From: Glutamicibacter mishrai
GTDB lineage: Bacteria; Actinomycetota; Actinomycetes; Actinomycetales; Micrococcaceae
Length of the DNA: 64,000 nt
Direction of reading: 5' to 3'
Assembly (NCBI RefSeq): GCF_012221945.1
Contig: NZ_CP032549.1
Location: 1,302,001 to 1,366,000 of the forward strand
How positions within the stretch are numbered: position 1 is the stretch's first letter; every line of letters starts with the position of its first letter. The notes under the pieces are model-generated. The model did no database searches, was not told where the DNA came from, and saw only the letters and a list, made by a program, of their open reading frames with translations. The position numbers and the translations under genes are program-made. Positions 17,542 to 26,277 of the stretch are shown here, one piece after another.

Positions 17542-18576
17542 TTAGGTACGCGAAAGAGGAATTGCCACACTGCCAAAGGCAACCAATGAGGCAATCAGCG
17601 GAGTTAGCACCGCCACGCTAGCGTTAAGCCCCGCCCACGATTCATTCCGGTCATTGTTGATAGCCCACATGGCCAGAACCATCATGATTAATGAATTCCA
17701 GGGAATCATCATGCCGATGAATGCATTAGCACCAGCAGTTGCCATGTCCGGGGTATCGCGGAATTCCAGCATCACATAGGAAATGAGAGTCATGAGGTTC
17801 ACTGCAAGCATCAGCAATCCTCGCCAGCTATCGGCAAGGAAACCCTCGCGTCCACGCTCGCTAATTTCCGCCCAGATCATAGATACCGGCAATGACCACG
17901 ACATGACTATCGGAAGTCCCAGCATCAACAACGTAGTTTGAGAAACCGCCGCAGTGGTTCCCAGGGCCATGAAGAGCATGTATGAAATACCAAACCCGAT
18001 CAGTGCGTATCTGGCCCAGATACGTCGACGGAGCACTTGGATGCCCAACCACAACGACAGTCCGATCGCACTTGCAGCAATCAATAACCGAACCGGCAGT
18101 GGAAAGAGCCTTCCAGACTGATCGAGCTCTGCCTGATACTGAGCAACTTGTGGATTCTGGACAAACACCGCCTGCAAATCTGGCCAGATCGCCAGCACCG
18201 TGAACAGTCCAATCACCAGAGCAACGATGCCTCCAACGGTTCCCGCCGAACTCACGACTCCAACAAGCGGCGGCCTTGGCGCAGTAGTCCGAGCCTCAAA
18301 GTCTGCTCGTTTAGCCCACTTCCAGACAAAGAACAGAACTGAGAACATGACCAGCGCTGCTGCTCCTGGTCTCATGATGGAAGCGATGAATGCAGTAGCT
18401 GAAGCTTCTTCGCCTTCACCTGTTTTGCTGGATAGGATCCCGGCAAAAATCGCGTTGACGATATCGAAGAACGCTACGGCCATGATCACGAACGCGAAAA
18501 TCAGCGGAAGGTGTGAAGTGTGGCCACGACGCCCGAATCCTACTTTTCCAGCGACAGCCGTTGCGAACTGACTCAT
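17542..18576 (-). CDS. multi-pass membrane protein, unknown function
   Basis: About 344 residues with roughly eight hydrophobic segments and no motif I recognise. The start is taken at the ATG before SQFATAVAG, preceded by GGTGAAA; an ATG six codons upstream (18594) is possible. Base composition is visibly less GC-rich than its neighbours and serine/threonine use is higher, which suggests relaxed selection or acquisition. It could be a small-molecule transporter fragment or a structural membrane protein; no function is claimed. Confidence 0.7.
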   Translation of the reverse strand: MSQFATAVAGKVGFGRRGHTSHLPLIFAFVIMAVAFFDIVNAIFAGILSSKTGEGEEASATAFIASIMRPGAAALVMFSVLFFVWKWAKRADFEARTTAPRPPLVGVVSSAGTVGGIVALVIGLFTVLAIWPDLQAVFVQNPQVAQYQAELDQSGRLFPLPVRLLIAASAIGLSLWLGIQVLRRRIWARYALIGFGISYMLFMALGTTAAVSQTTLLMLGLPIVMSWSLPVSMIWAEISERGREGFLADSWRGLLMLAVNLMTLISYVMLEFRDTPDMATAGANAFIGMMIPWNSLIMMVLAMWAINNDRNESWAGLNASVAVLTPLIASLVAFGSVAIPLSRT

Positions 18577-18643
18577 CGTGCAGATTTCACCCATTCATTT
18601 GAAGTATCTGCACCGACTTTATCAGTCACTCACCCCCTAAGAA

Positions 18644-18673
18644 TTCGCCACCCGCCTCAAGACGGATGGCGAA
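18644..18673 (-). terminator. probable terminator of the aromatic hydroxylase gene
   Basis: TTCGCCA (18644-18650) pairs with TGGCGAA (18667-18673). A further CCG/CGG pair extends it inside after one mismatch, with a short loop. It lies just past the hydroxylase stop on the minus strand. Confidence 0.6.
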
Positions 18674-18697
18674 CTCTAAAAATTACTGCTTGTCGAC

Positions 18698-20593
18698 TCA
18701 AGAAATCGGCAACATGTTCTGGGCGAAGAACTCACTGATTTCCTCGCGGGCACCCAGCGGGAAGATGCCAGCAACATACTGATCCGGACGGACCACGACG
18801 ATAGCACCGTTCCGGCTGACTTCGCGTTCACGGAAGATGTCGCGACCATGACCGGCAGCAAATACCTGGTTGATGTCGTGCAGCGCGTAGGGAACCTTCA
18901 GCGGCTGGAAGATCTTGGGCACATCATGCAATTCCACCTCGGTGTAGTCCTGCTGGTAGATGGCCTTGGTATCGAAGACCGCGTCCTGATCCCCATCAAC
19001 CGGAGTGTAGAGGTTGCGCGGCGATGCGGAGTCCTTCTCCCACCAGATGGCGAACTCCGCCATAGCGGTGCCTTCCAAAGCCGGAGCCGCAGCGTCGGCG
19101 AAGGCGTAGACGCGCCAGCGTCCATCGGCCTCATGCAGGTGGCCCAGGTGGCGCCAGCGGTTATCAGAGCGGCGGATCACCTCGGCGGATTTGAACCTCT
19201 TGCCTACCGGGAATCCCGCGGCCAGATCCTGGTGCTCCAGACCGGTGGTGATGGCCGATTCGGTGTACTGGGTCATGAAGCCAGCAGGGAACTCCATGGT
19301 CTTGGTGTAATACTTCTCGAGTTCGTCCGGGTCCTCCCAGTCGTCCACGGACTTGGCCATCAGCGAGGACCATTCCTTGTCGAAGTCGATGAGGTTCTGG
19401 GCAATGACCTTGCGCTCTTCAGCGTAGGTATCCAGCAGCGCTTCAGGGGCGCGTCCTTCGAGCACCGCGGCGAGTTTCCAACCGAGGTTGAAGCCGTCCT
19501 GAATCGAGACGTTCATGCCCTGGCCGGCCTTGGCCGAGTGGGTATGGCAGGCATCGCCCATGATGAAGGCATGCGGTGTGCGGGTGCCGCGTTCTTCGTC
19601 GGAGACGTCGTCGAAGCCGTCGGTGATGCGGTGGGCTACTTCGTAGACCGAGAACCACGCGACGTTCTTCACGTCCATGGTGTACGGGTGGATGATGCGG
19701 TTGGCGGTGGCCACGATGTCTTCAACCGGGGTGTTGCGGATGGCTCCGGCATCTTCTGCGGTGAGCTCGCCGAGGTCCACGTAGAAGCGGACCAGGTAGC
19801 CGCCTTCGCGCGGGATCAACAGGATATTGCCCGCGTCGTGGGACTGGATGGAGCACTTGACCTGGATGTCCGGGAAATCGGTATTGACCATCACGTCCAT
19901 GACGCCCCAGGCGTGCAGAGCGGCATCGCCGTGGAGCTTATGGCCCAGCGAGCGGCGCACCTGGCTGCGGGCGCCGTCGCCGCCGACCAGGTACTTGGCC
20001 TTCACGGTGCGTTCTTCCCCGGCGCGCTCTCCGGCAACATATTTGATGTGCGCGGTAACCGGGTATTCGGCGTTCGGGTCGATCTCGCAGCCCAGGTATT
20101 CCACCCCGTAGTCCGGGGTGACTTTTCCGGGGGCGCGTTCTGCGTCGCGCAGGAAGTAGTCCAAGATGCGCGACTGGTTCACGTAGATGTGCGGGAATTC
20201 GCTCATGCCGGTGGAATCATCAGCAGCGCGCGAATGGCGCTTGATGTTCTGGGGGTTTTCGGGATCCGGGGTCCAGAAGCACATCTCTACATTGCGGTAG
20301 GCCTCTTCGATAACTTCATTGGCGAAGCCGAAGGCCTGGAAGGTCTCCACCGAGCGGGCTTGGATGCCGTCGGCCTGGCCGACGTCCAAGCGGCCCGGGC
20401 GCATTTCGATGGCGCGCACGTTAATGCTGGGGAACCGGGAAAGCTGCGCCGTCACCACGGAGGCTGCCGGTCCGGTGCCGACAATCAGCACGTCCATTTC
20501 GTCCGGGATTTCCGTTGCCCGGTTAATCCCGTAGCCTGCGGCTTCTTTGACGCGTGGATCTCCCGAGACATATCCCCGGTGGTGAATCTGCAT
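18698..20593 (-). CDS. FAD-dependent aromatic monooxygenase (phenol 2-monooxygenase / 3-hydroxybenzoate 4-monooxygenase type)
   Basis: 631 residues from the ATG preceded by AGGAG (GGAACTAGGAGTCACACC); an in-frame ATG 36 bp upstream is rejected. The class A flavin hydroxylase motifs are present: the FAD Rossmann motif as IVGTGPAASVVTAQL, a second motif VGGDGARSQVRRSLG, and the GD motif FIMGDACHTHSAKAGQGMN. The last 180 residues form the thioredoxin-like C-terminal domain seen in phenol hydroxylase and MobA. The enzyme uses NADPH and O2 to hydroxylate a phenolic ring. The substrate (phenol or 3-hydroxybenzoate) cannot be decided. A 9-bp inverted repeat at 20634-20664 is its likely operator. The divergent NCS1 permease could import a related compound. 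Confidence 0.87.
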   Translation of the reverse strand: MQIHHRGYVSGDPRVKEAAGYGINRATEIPDEMDVLIVGTGPAASVVTAQLSRFPSINVRAIEMRPGRLDVGQADGIQARSVETFQAFGFANEVIEEAYRNVEMCFWTPDPENPQNIKRHSRAADDSTGMSEFPHIYVNQSRILDYFLRDAERAPGKVTPDYGVEYLGCEIDPNAEYPVTAHIKYVAGERAGEERTVKAKYLVGGDGARSQVRRSLGHKLHGDAALHAWGVMDVMVNTDFPDIQVKCSIQSHDAGNILLIPREGGYLVRFYVDLGELTAEDAGAIRNTPVEDIVATANRIIHPYTMDVKNVAWFSVYEVAHRITDGFDDVSDEERGTRTPHAFIMGDACHTHSAKAGQGMNVSIQDGFNLGWKLAAVLEGRAPEALLDTYAEERKVIAQNLIDFDKEWSSLMAKSVDDWEDPDELEKYYTKTMEFPAGFMTQYTESAITTGLEHQDLAAGFPVGKRFKSAEVIRRSDNRWRHLGHLHEADGRWRVYAFADAAAPALEGTAMAEFAIWWEKDSASPRNLYTPVDGDQDAVFDTKAIYQQDYTEVELHDVPKIFQPLKVPYALHDINQVFAAGHGRDIFREREVSRNGAIVVVRPDQYVAGIFPLGAREEISEFFAQNMLPIS

Positions 20594-20633
20594 GGTGTGA
20601 CTCCTAGTTCCGCGCCGCAACAACTTCATTGTC

Positions 20634-20664
20634 TCTATAGTTGCGACACTGTTCTAACTATAGA
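20634..20664 (-). promoter_or_regulatory. inverted-repeat operator upstream of aromatic hydroxylase
   Basis: TCTATAGTT, 13 bp, AACTATAGA: perfect 9-bp arms about 40 bp upstream of the hydroxylase start codon. The size and place fit a dimeric repressor or activator site. The IclR gene at 24278 is the nearest regulator candidate; the pairing is inference. Confidence 0.6.
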
Positions 20665-20741
20665 AACAAGTGTAGCTCTAATGTGACCCCTTACACCATG
20701 CTCCGCCGCTCTTTTCTGCGCAACCACCCCTGACCACATCC

Positions 20742-20810
20742 GTTGTGAGCACAACTCCGGCAAGCCGACCACGTAACCAAGGGTTCACGCGGGGCCGACG
20801 TAATTTACGT
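20742..20810 (+). promoter_or_regulatory. two palindromes upstream of the NCS1 permease
   Basis: GTTGTG-AG-CACAAC at 20742-20755 and ACGTAA-T-TTACGT at 20798-20810 are both perfect inverted repeats in the leader of the permease gene. A GAGCCGA/TCGGCTC stem follows at 20824-20850. They are candidate operators or leader structure; no cognate regulator is identified. Confidence 0.45.
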
Positions 20811-20865
20811 GCTGGACACAGAAGAGCCGAACCCGGCGAAACATCGGCTCCATAAGCTGAGGCAC

Positions 20866-22563
20866 ATGACAGCGACGAATGAACAACAGCAGGCACCGGC
20901 CAGCACTTCTGGCGGCACCAATCAGGGGCAACTGAACGCCGCCAAGGAATCCCTGGAGGACTACACGCTTCGATTCGCCCCGCGCTCCTACCGCCGGTGG
21001 GTCCCGTCGGTGGTGGCCACCAGCGCCCTGGGCGGAATCGCCTACCTCGCCGACTTCTCCATCGGCGCGAATATCGCCCTGGCCCACGGCACGGCGAGCG
21101 CAGTCACCGGCGTGCTGATCGCCGCGGTGATCATCTTCGTTACCGGTTTCCCGCTGGCCTACTACGCGGCCCGCTACAACCTGGACCTAGACCTGATCAC
21201 CCGAGGATCCGGTTTCGGCTACTACGGTTCAATCGTCACCAACGTCATTTTTGCCACCTTCACCTTTATCTTCTTCGCCCTCGAAGGCGCCATCATGGCC
21301 CAGGGCCTGGAACTGGGCCTGGGCATTCCGAAACCGCTGGGCTATGCGATTTCAACCCTCATGGTCATCCCGCTGGTCATCTACGGCATGAAGACCCTGG
21401 CCAAGCTGCAGGTCTGGACCACGCCGCTATGGCTGATCCTGATGGTCGTCCCCATGGTCTACCTCGTCGCCACCCACCCCGAATCCGTTGACACCTTCGT
21501 GAACTACGCCGGCGAGCAGGGCAATGGCCAGGGCGTGAACTTCGCTTCGGCCATGCTGGCCGCAGGCGTCTGCTTGTCCTTGATGGCGCAGATCGCCGAG
21601 CAGATCGACTACCTGCGCTTCATGCCTCCCAAGACCGCCGCCAATGCCCGCAGCTGGTGGACCGCCGTGATCCTCGGCGGCCCGGGCTGGGTCATCTTCG
21701 GTGCCATCAAGCAGATCACCGGCATGTTCATCGCCGTCTACCTGATCGCCACGCTGGACCCGCAGGCTTCGGCCACCGCCAACGAACCGGTCCACCAGTT
21801 CCTCGGCGTGTACCGCGAAATGATGCCAGCCTGGCTGGCCATGAGCCTGGCCGTGATCCTCGTGGTCATCTCGCAGATCAAGATCAACGTCACCAACGCC
21901 TACTCCGGCTCGCTGGCATGGACCAACTCCTTCACCCGCGTCACCAAGACCTACCCGGGCCGCATGATCTTCGTGCTGGTGAACCTGGGCATCGCGCTGA
22001 TCCTGATGGAAGCGAATATGTTCGACTTCCTGAACACCGTGCTCGGCTTCTACGCGAACTGCGCCATGGCATGGGTGGTCACCGTGGCCAGCGACATCGC
22101 CATCAACAAGTACCTGTTCAAGCTCTCCCCCAAGGTTCCGGAGTTCCGCCGCGGAATGCTCTACGCGGTGAACCCGGTGGGCTTCATTTCGATGCTCGTC
22201 TCCGCGATCGCCTCCATTGCAGTGTTCTTCGGACTGCTCGGCCCGCAGATCCAGCCTTTCAGCCCGCTGGTTGCCGTCGGCCTGGCGTTGCTGCTGCCAC
22301 CGGTGCTGGCCTCCCTTACCAAGGGCCGCTACTACCTGCGCCGCAGCGATGACGGCATCGACAGCCCGCTGCTGGATGCCGATGGCAACCCGAGCGATGA
22401 GCTGTACACCTGCTGCGTTACCGGCTTGAAGTTCGAACGACCAGACATGCTGGCCTCCGCGGTGCCCGGACCGAACGGGGAAAAGCAGTACATCTCCTCG
22501 CTGGCCCTGGCCACAGACCGCACCGGCGAGCACCTGCTGCCAGCTGATCCACCGATCCGCTAA
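20866..22563 (+). CDS. NCS1-family purine/cytosine-type permease with C-terminal extension
   Basis: 565 residues from an ATG with GAGG upstream (the frame is open 19 codons further to a GTG). About twelve transmembrane helices with the NCS1 start LRFAPRSYRRWVPSVVATSALGG. The family symports nucleobases, hydantoins or related heterocycles with protons or sodium. It is longer than typical: after the last helix (about residue 485) there is an 80-residue cytoplasmic tail with a TCCVTG...FERPDM segment. That tail resembles a treble-clef or zinc-ribbon tail of some NCS1-like proteins but lacks most of its cysteines. Divergent from the aromatic hydroxylase. The substrate is unknown. Confidence 0.85.
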   Translation: MTATNEQQQAPASTSGGTNQGQLNAAKESLEDYTLRFAPRSYRRWVPSVVATSALGGIAYLADFSIGANIALAHGTASAVTGVLIAAVIIFVTGFPLAYYAARYNLDLDLITRGSGFGYYGSIVTNVIFATFTFIFFALEGAIMAQGLELGLGIPKPLGYAISTLMVIPLVIYGMKTLAKLQVWTTPLWLILMVVPMVYLVATHPESVDTFVNYAGEQGNGQGVNFASAMLAAGVCLSLMAQIAEQIDYLRFMPPKTAANARSWWTAVILGGPGWVIFGAIKQITGMFIAVYLIATLDPQASATANEPVHQFLGVYREMMPAWLAMSLAVILVVISQIKINVTNAYSGSLAWTNSFTRVTKTYPGRMIFVLVNLGIALILMEANMFDFLNTVLGFYANCAMAWVVTVASDIAINKYLFKLSPKVPEFRRGMLYAVNPVGFISMLVSAIASIAVFFGLLGPQIQPFSPLVAVGLALLLPPVLASLTKGRYYLRRSDDGIDSPLLDADGNPSDELYTCCVTGLKFERPDMLASAVPGPNGEKQYISSLALATDRTGEHLLPADPPIR

Positions 22564-22582
22564 TTAAGGACAGATCAAGCTC

Positions 22583-22621
22583 CACTGAAGGCAGGCTACC
22601 GCCCGTAGCCTGCCTTCAGTG
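22583..22621 (+). terminator. intrinsic terminator of the NCS1 permease gene
   Basis: A 17-bp perfect stem (22583-22599 with 22605-22621) and a CGCCC loop, followed by TTTCCTTAT. It starts 20 bp after the permease stop. Confidence 0.9.
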
Positions 22622-22776
22622 TTTCCTTATCGACCGTTTTAGACCAAGGTTGCATTCTCCATGGTTCACGGTTGCTTGGGGACGACTAACAGCAGCAGTA
22701 TTAAAAGTTTTAGAAACGAACGTATAGTTCACAGAATCAACTGAGAACCTACGGCATTATTGGAAGAATGGCGTTC

Positions 22777-23061
22777 CTATCTTTCATATAGACGTCCGGT
22801 GTCCCGTATTCGTGTAACGTCGCTTTGACTCAAATTTGTGCGAACACCTATCGCACGGACGGTTACTCCATGCGACAGGGCCGAAGCAATAGCATGTTCT
22901 AGTTCTGCAATGCAGCCAACCAAAGCGCCGGTAGGTGTGGGGTTCTTCTCGACTGCTTGCAACTGAACCAATCTAGCGATCAACGTGTCAATCCTCGCCC
23001 AGTCATATTCAACCACTGTGTTGGAATCGTTCCCGTGGTGAAATATGACCCAATCGTTCAT
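22777..23061 (-). CDS. hypothetical protein, 94 aa, possible C-terminal HTH
   Basis: I do not recognise a family. The first half is helical (DTLIARLVQLQAVEKNP) and the end (TVRAIGVRTNLSQSDVTRIR) looks like the helix-turn-helix of small regulators. AT-richer than the flanks. It follows the exported protein gene by 14 bp in the same direction, so the two may be one transcript. It could be a small DNA-binding protein; evidence is only the local pattern. Confidence 0.55.
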   Translation of the reverse strand: MNDWVIFHHGNDSNTVVEYDWARIDTLIARLVQLQAVEKNPTPTGALVGCIAELEHAIASALSHGVTVRAIGVRTNLSQSDVTRIRDTGRLYER

Positions 23062-23075
23062 CAGCTACAGCCCTC

Positions 23076-23801
23076 TCACGCGGTGACGTTGCAAGCAAAT
23101 ATCTTGCTTGCAGACTCGTAAGGGCCAAATTGAATGCCCCTTACATAGACTCTAACGCCGGTTAGGAAGCGATAGTTCGCATTAGTGTCGCAGCGTGGTT
23201 CGCGGTAAATGTTGGCCACACGGGATGAACGATTGTTGGTAGACGAAACCGGCCCATCCTCATCTCGATACAATCCACATGCCGGCCAACTTCCAGCACA
23301 GGTAGCCCGCAGAGCCCCCGTGATCCAGTGTGGGTAGACTCCCGACACGGAAGTTGAGGCGCATGAATTGGTTGCTCCCCAATGGAGTTCGCCCGTCTGT
23401 TTAGCCATGGGCTTAAAGGAACCCACACAGCCGGTTGCGCTCCAGTTCGCTGGAAGGGCGACGTCTAAGGCATGTTGCTTGAGAGGCAAAGAGGCAGGCT
23501 CGCTAGGTATCTGCAAAAACCAGTTCCCTTCAGTGTCCAGGAGGAAACGTCCTCCTTTCGCATCGGATTGGATCGTGAGGCCTTCAAGCTTCAGCCCTTT
23601 CGATTTCGCTAGTGATCGTGTTGAAGGGTCGTTGACAGGGCTTTTTGTCATTGGAGCCTGGGCAGCACTATTCTCCGTTGAAAGTCCGTTTGAGGACGTA
23701 TTGGCATGAATTTCAGGACTGGCCTGGGCTCCCGCCATGGTTGTTACAGAGAGAGCCACTACGGCGAGACCTGCGAGCACTGAGGCGAACAACGATTTCA
23801 T
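23076..23801 (-). CDS. exported protein of unknown function
   Basis: 241 residues with a clear Sec signal peptide (MKSLFASVLAGLAVVALSVT, cleavage near AGAQA-SP). The mature part has Cys residues spaced as secreted disulfide partners (TGCVGSFKP, TNSCAST, ATCAGSWPACGLY, PRCDTN, FACNVTA). No recognised domain. The clustering of six to seven cysteines in the last 110 residues suggests a disulfide-stabilised extracellular domain. Lower GC than neighbours, in a patch with the small 94-aa gene and a long gene-poor stretch. Confidence 0.68.
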   Translation of the reverse strand: MKSLFASVLAGLAVVALSVTTMAGAQASPEIHANTSSNGLSTENSAAQAPMTKSPVNDPSTRSLAKSKGLKLEGLTIQSDAKGGRFLLDTEGNWFLQIPSEPASLPLKQHALDVALPANWSATGCVGSFKPMAKQTGELHWGATNSCASTSVSGVYPHWITGALRATCAGSWPACGLYRDEDGPVSSTNNRSSRVANIYREPRCDTNANYRFLTGVRVYVRGIQFGPYESASKIFACNVTA

Positions 23802-24277
23802 GGGATTCTTCCTGGTGGATAGAACAATCGAATGGGCAACAGCACGAGTTAGGGAGAAACTACGAGATGATTGTTTGGTATGTCAAGGCTAAAGATATAT
23901 GAGCCGAGGAGCCAAAAAAGTAATTGTTTCGCCTATTATCCAGCAAGTAATATTCCGGGCTTTTAGTTCCGTCAGACTCGAGTGTTCAGGTAACACACGA
24001 CAATGATCCCGATCATGATGACCGTTGCGATTGCACCTGGTATGACGCCCGGATTGTTGTTCGAGTTCCAGAAAAATTAGATCAGAGTACTGATGATTTC
24101 GGCTAGGCCCAGAGCGATGGTGTCGACTTTGAAAACGTACTGGTTTTCTCTTCGCTTCAAAAACGACCGTTTATGAAATTCCGCATGCCCGCAGTGGGCT
24201 AGGCTGTGAGCAAGAAAATAAACACTGGCAGAAGTACCTTGCCGGCCCAACGGCGGGCGGGATGAAATGATGAAGCA
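23802..24277. other. gene-poor AT-rich stretch
   Basis: No confident gene. On the minus strand near 23980-24080 a short frame without a good start codon reads FFWNSNNNPGVIPGAIATV followed by a hydrophobic run ending CYLNTRV. It has the look of the end of a membrane protein, possibly a gene remnant. The plus strand near 24180-24277 carries the promoter region of the IclR gene. Confidence 0.35.
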
Positions 24278-24946
24278 ATGACCAAATCCACCGAAGGCGG
24301 ATCCCAGACCTTGGGCCGCGGCCTTGAAGCCCTGACCCTCATTGGCGAATCGGCGGCACCCATCAGCGTGGCCGAGCTGGCTGCCCAATTGGGGATCCAC
24401 CGTTCCATGGCCTACCGCCTGGTCAAGACCTTCGAGCAGTACGGCTTTGTTGAGCGCATGCCCTCCGGTGATTTGGAACTCGGCGCACGACTTGGCGCGC
24501 TGGCCCGCAATGTGGCCAAATCCCTGCAGTCGGCAGCGGCCCCGCATTTGGCATCGGTGTCCGATGAACTTCGGATGACCGCGCTGCTGGTGGTCTTCGA
24601 CGGCGAAGCGGCCGTCACCTTGAGCACCGCCGAGCCGCGCATGGCCGATGCCACGGTGGCTCAGCGCCCGGGCACGCGCCACCCCATTGATAACGGAGCG
24701 CCGGGACGAATCATTCGCTCGCAGCTCAATCCGGAGAAGTATCCGGCCAAGGCCTTTGAGTTCAGCCACGACGAGGTGATCCCGGGGCTTCATTCCATCG
24801 CAGTACCGTTGTTATTGCCGCAGGAGAAGCCGGCGGCCATTGCGGTGATCTATCCACCGCTGGAATTGGATGAAAACCATATCGCCCAGGTACTCGCCAC
24901 AGCCTCCGAGCGCATCTCTGCGGCTCTGGGAATCCGGATGAAGTAA
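24278..24946 (+). CDS. IclR-family transcriptional regulator
   Basis: 222 residues, slightly shorter than the usual 250. The winged helix (TLGRGLEALTLIGESAAPIS, VAELAAQLGIHRSMAYRLVK) is at residues 10-75 and the C-terminal effector domain begins near residue 90 (LASVSDELRMTALLVVFDGE, RHPIDNGAPGRII). IclR proteins sense aromatic or small carboxylic acids. No catabolic gene is immediately adjacent; the aromatic hydroxylase 4 kb away has a palindromic upstream site and is a possible target (inference). Confidence 0.86.
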   Translation: MTKSTEGGSQTLGRGLEALTLIGESAAPISVAELAAQLGIHRSMAYRLVKTFEQYGFVERMPSGDLELGARLGALARNVAKSLQSAAAPHLASVSDELRMTALLVVFDGEAAVTLSTAEPRMADATVAQRPGTRHPIDNGAPGRIIRSQLNPEKYPAKAFEFSHDEVIPGLHSIAVPLLLPQEKPAAIAVIYPPLELDENHIAQVLATASERISAALGIRMK

Positions 24947-24976
24947 ATACCTGAGCGATGGGCTACTGGTTACTGC

Positions 24977-25141
24977 CTACGCGGTGCAGGCTTCATTGGA
25001 GCATCCGGCATCACGCGGCTTGTAGGTTTCCGTCCCTTCGACCTTTTCCCACACAACGTGACGATGCTGTCCGCACCGCTCGCATGAAGGAGCCAGGTAG
25101 GTGGCCCGCTCTTCCATGGTGTATGTCCGAAAATCACCCAT
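24977..25141 (-). CDS. 54-aa cysteine-rich (zinc-ribbon-like) protein
   Basis: A short gene with an excellent ribosome site (TTTAGGAGAGG, 6 bp before ATG). The protein begins MGDFRTYTMEERATYLAPSC and has CERCGQHRH in the middle and CSNEAC near its end: two C-x2-4-C pairs 24 residues apart, the arrangement of a small zinc ribbon. Convergent with the IclR gene (30-bp gap) and divergent from the DUF2786 gene. No family name recognised. Confidence 0.7.
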   Translation of the reverse strand: MGDFRTYTMEERATYLAPSCERCGQHRHVVWEKVEGTETYKPRDAGCSNEACTA

Positions 25142-25359
25142 CAGAACCTCTCCTAAACCAGCCTCGGATCAAGGATCCGGAGCGTGCTGGACCTGCTTGG
25201 TGCCTACACTCTACGCGTTGATCTCATCACCGGCTAGAGTCGTTTCCAAACAGTTACCCACACCCCGGCAAGCAGCATTCACAATGACCTGCGACACTGG
25301 TGCCGTGAACCCGCACAAGCCGCTTTACTACCCATCGCACTGCCCGGAAAGAAGACGTC

Positions 25360-26127
25360 ATGAGCACCTCTGAACAGAAGCTTCAGCGACTGAAGGAACG
25401 CATCGCGCTGCTGCTGAATAAGGCGGAAAACACCAACTTCCCGGCAGAGGCGCAGACCTTCCAGGAACACGCCGAACGGCTCATGGTCCGTTATGGCATT
25501 GGACGCGCCGAATTGGATGCCCAGCCCATTGGTCCTGGCAAGAAGAAGGAACCAATCATCGAAGAGCACTTCGATATGCGCGGCACCTACCGGCTGGGGC
25601 AACGCGACGGACTGTCCTCGGTGGGCCATGCTTTCCGGACCGTGACGATGCTGCAGACGAACTATTCGAACTTTTGCCGTTTGTACATCATTGGCCACGA
25701 GTCAGATGTGAACACGGTGAAGAACCTATTCTCTTCTTTGGTGATCCAGGCCAGCGTAGCGATGAGCCATTGGTGGAGCGAAGAAGGAAAGTATCTGGCA
25801 TGGGATCGGACCGATTCAGAGAAGGTCATCGAGCGCCGCGAGTTCCAGCGCAGCTTCTACTTGCAGGTGGCTGAACGCATTCGCGGGCTGTACCAAGAGG
25901 AAAGCCAGCACAACGGCAGCGGCACCGAACTGGTCTTGGTCAGCCGCAAAGAACAGGTCGATGACTTTGTCAGCGAAAAATACCCATTCCTTCGCCGCAG
26001 CCGAAACCGCGCCGCCACCGGCAGTTTGAACGCTGCTTTAGCTGGCCGGGTCGCCGGCAGCCGGGCCGATCTTGGTTTTGGAAAAGACGTCGAATCCAAC
26101 GGGACCGCAGGAGAAGTAGCCAGCTAG
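25360..26127 (+). CDS. DUF2786 domain protein
   Basis: 255 residues. The N-terminal 45 residues (QRLKERIALLLNKAENTNFP, AEAQTFQEHAERLMVRYGI) are the DUF2786 helical domain. The rest is a mixed domain commonly attached to it, with a charged C-terminus (RVAGSRADLGFGKDVES). The molecular function is unknown; such proteins occur in phages and on chromosomes of actinobacteria. No phage genes lie nearby, so this looks like a resident copy. Confidence 0.85.
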   Translation: MSTSEQKLQRLKERIALLLNKAENTNFPAEAQTFQEHAERLMVRYGIGRAELDAQPIGPGKKKEPIIEEHFDMRGTYRLGQRDGLSSVGHAFRTVTMLQTNYSNFCRLYIIGHESDVNTVKNLFSSLVIQASVAMSHWWSEEGKYLAWDRTDSEKVIERREFQRSFYLQVAERIRGLYQEESQHNGSGTELVLVSRKEQVDDFVSEKYPFLRRSRNRAATGSLNAALAGRVAGSRADLGFGKDVESNGTAGEVAS

Positions 26128-26236
26128 GGCTTCTTACTCGAAATCCCACCCCTAAATTCCGAGTTAGATTATCTAAGTGGGAATTTTCAGTGGATAGGTC
26201 TCAACGCGCTCGCCCGTGAAAGCTGCAGGTACGGCA

Positions 26237-26262
26237 AAGGGCCGCTCCGAAGAACGACCCTT
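26237..26262 (-). terminator. terminator of the yqeY gene
   Basis: On the minus transcript an 11-bp stem with two G-U pairs closes a UUCG tetraloop, followed by UUU. It starts 16 bp after the stop codon. Confidence 0.7.
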
Positions 26263-26277
26263 CATGCCAGCCGGAGA

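Noticed and set aside
18848..20686. 612-codon plus-strand frame over the aromatic hydroxylase gene
   Set aside because: Antisense shadow of a gene with clear flavin-hydroxylase motifs; the composition is anti-codon-like.
25360..26127. DUF2786 gene as a prophage marker
   Set aside because: No integrase, terminase, capsid or lysis gene is present on either side.
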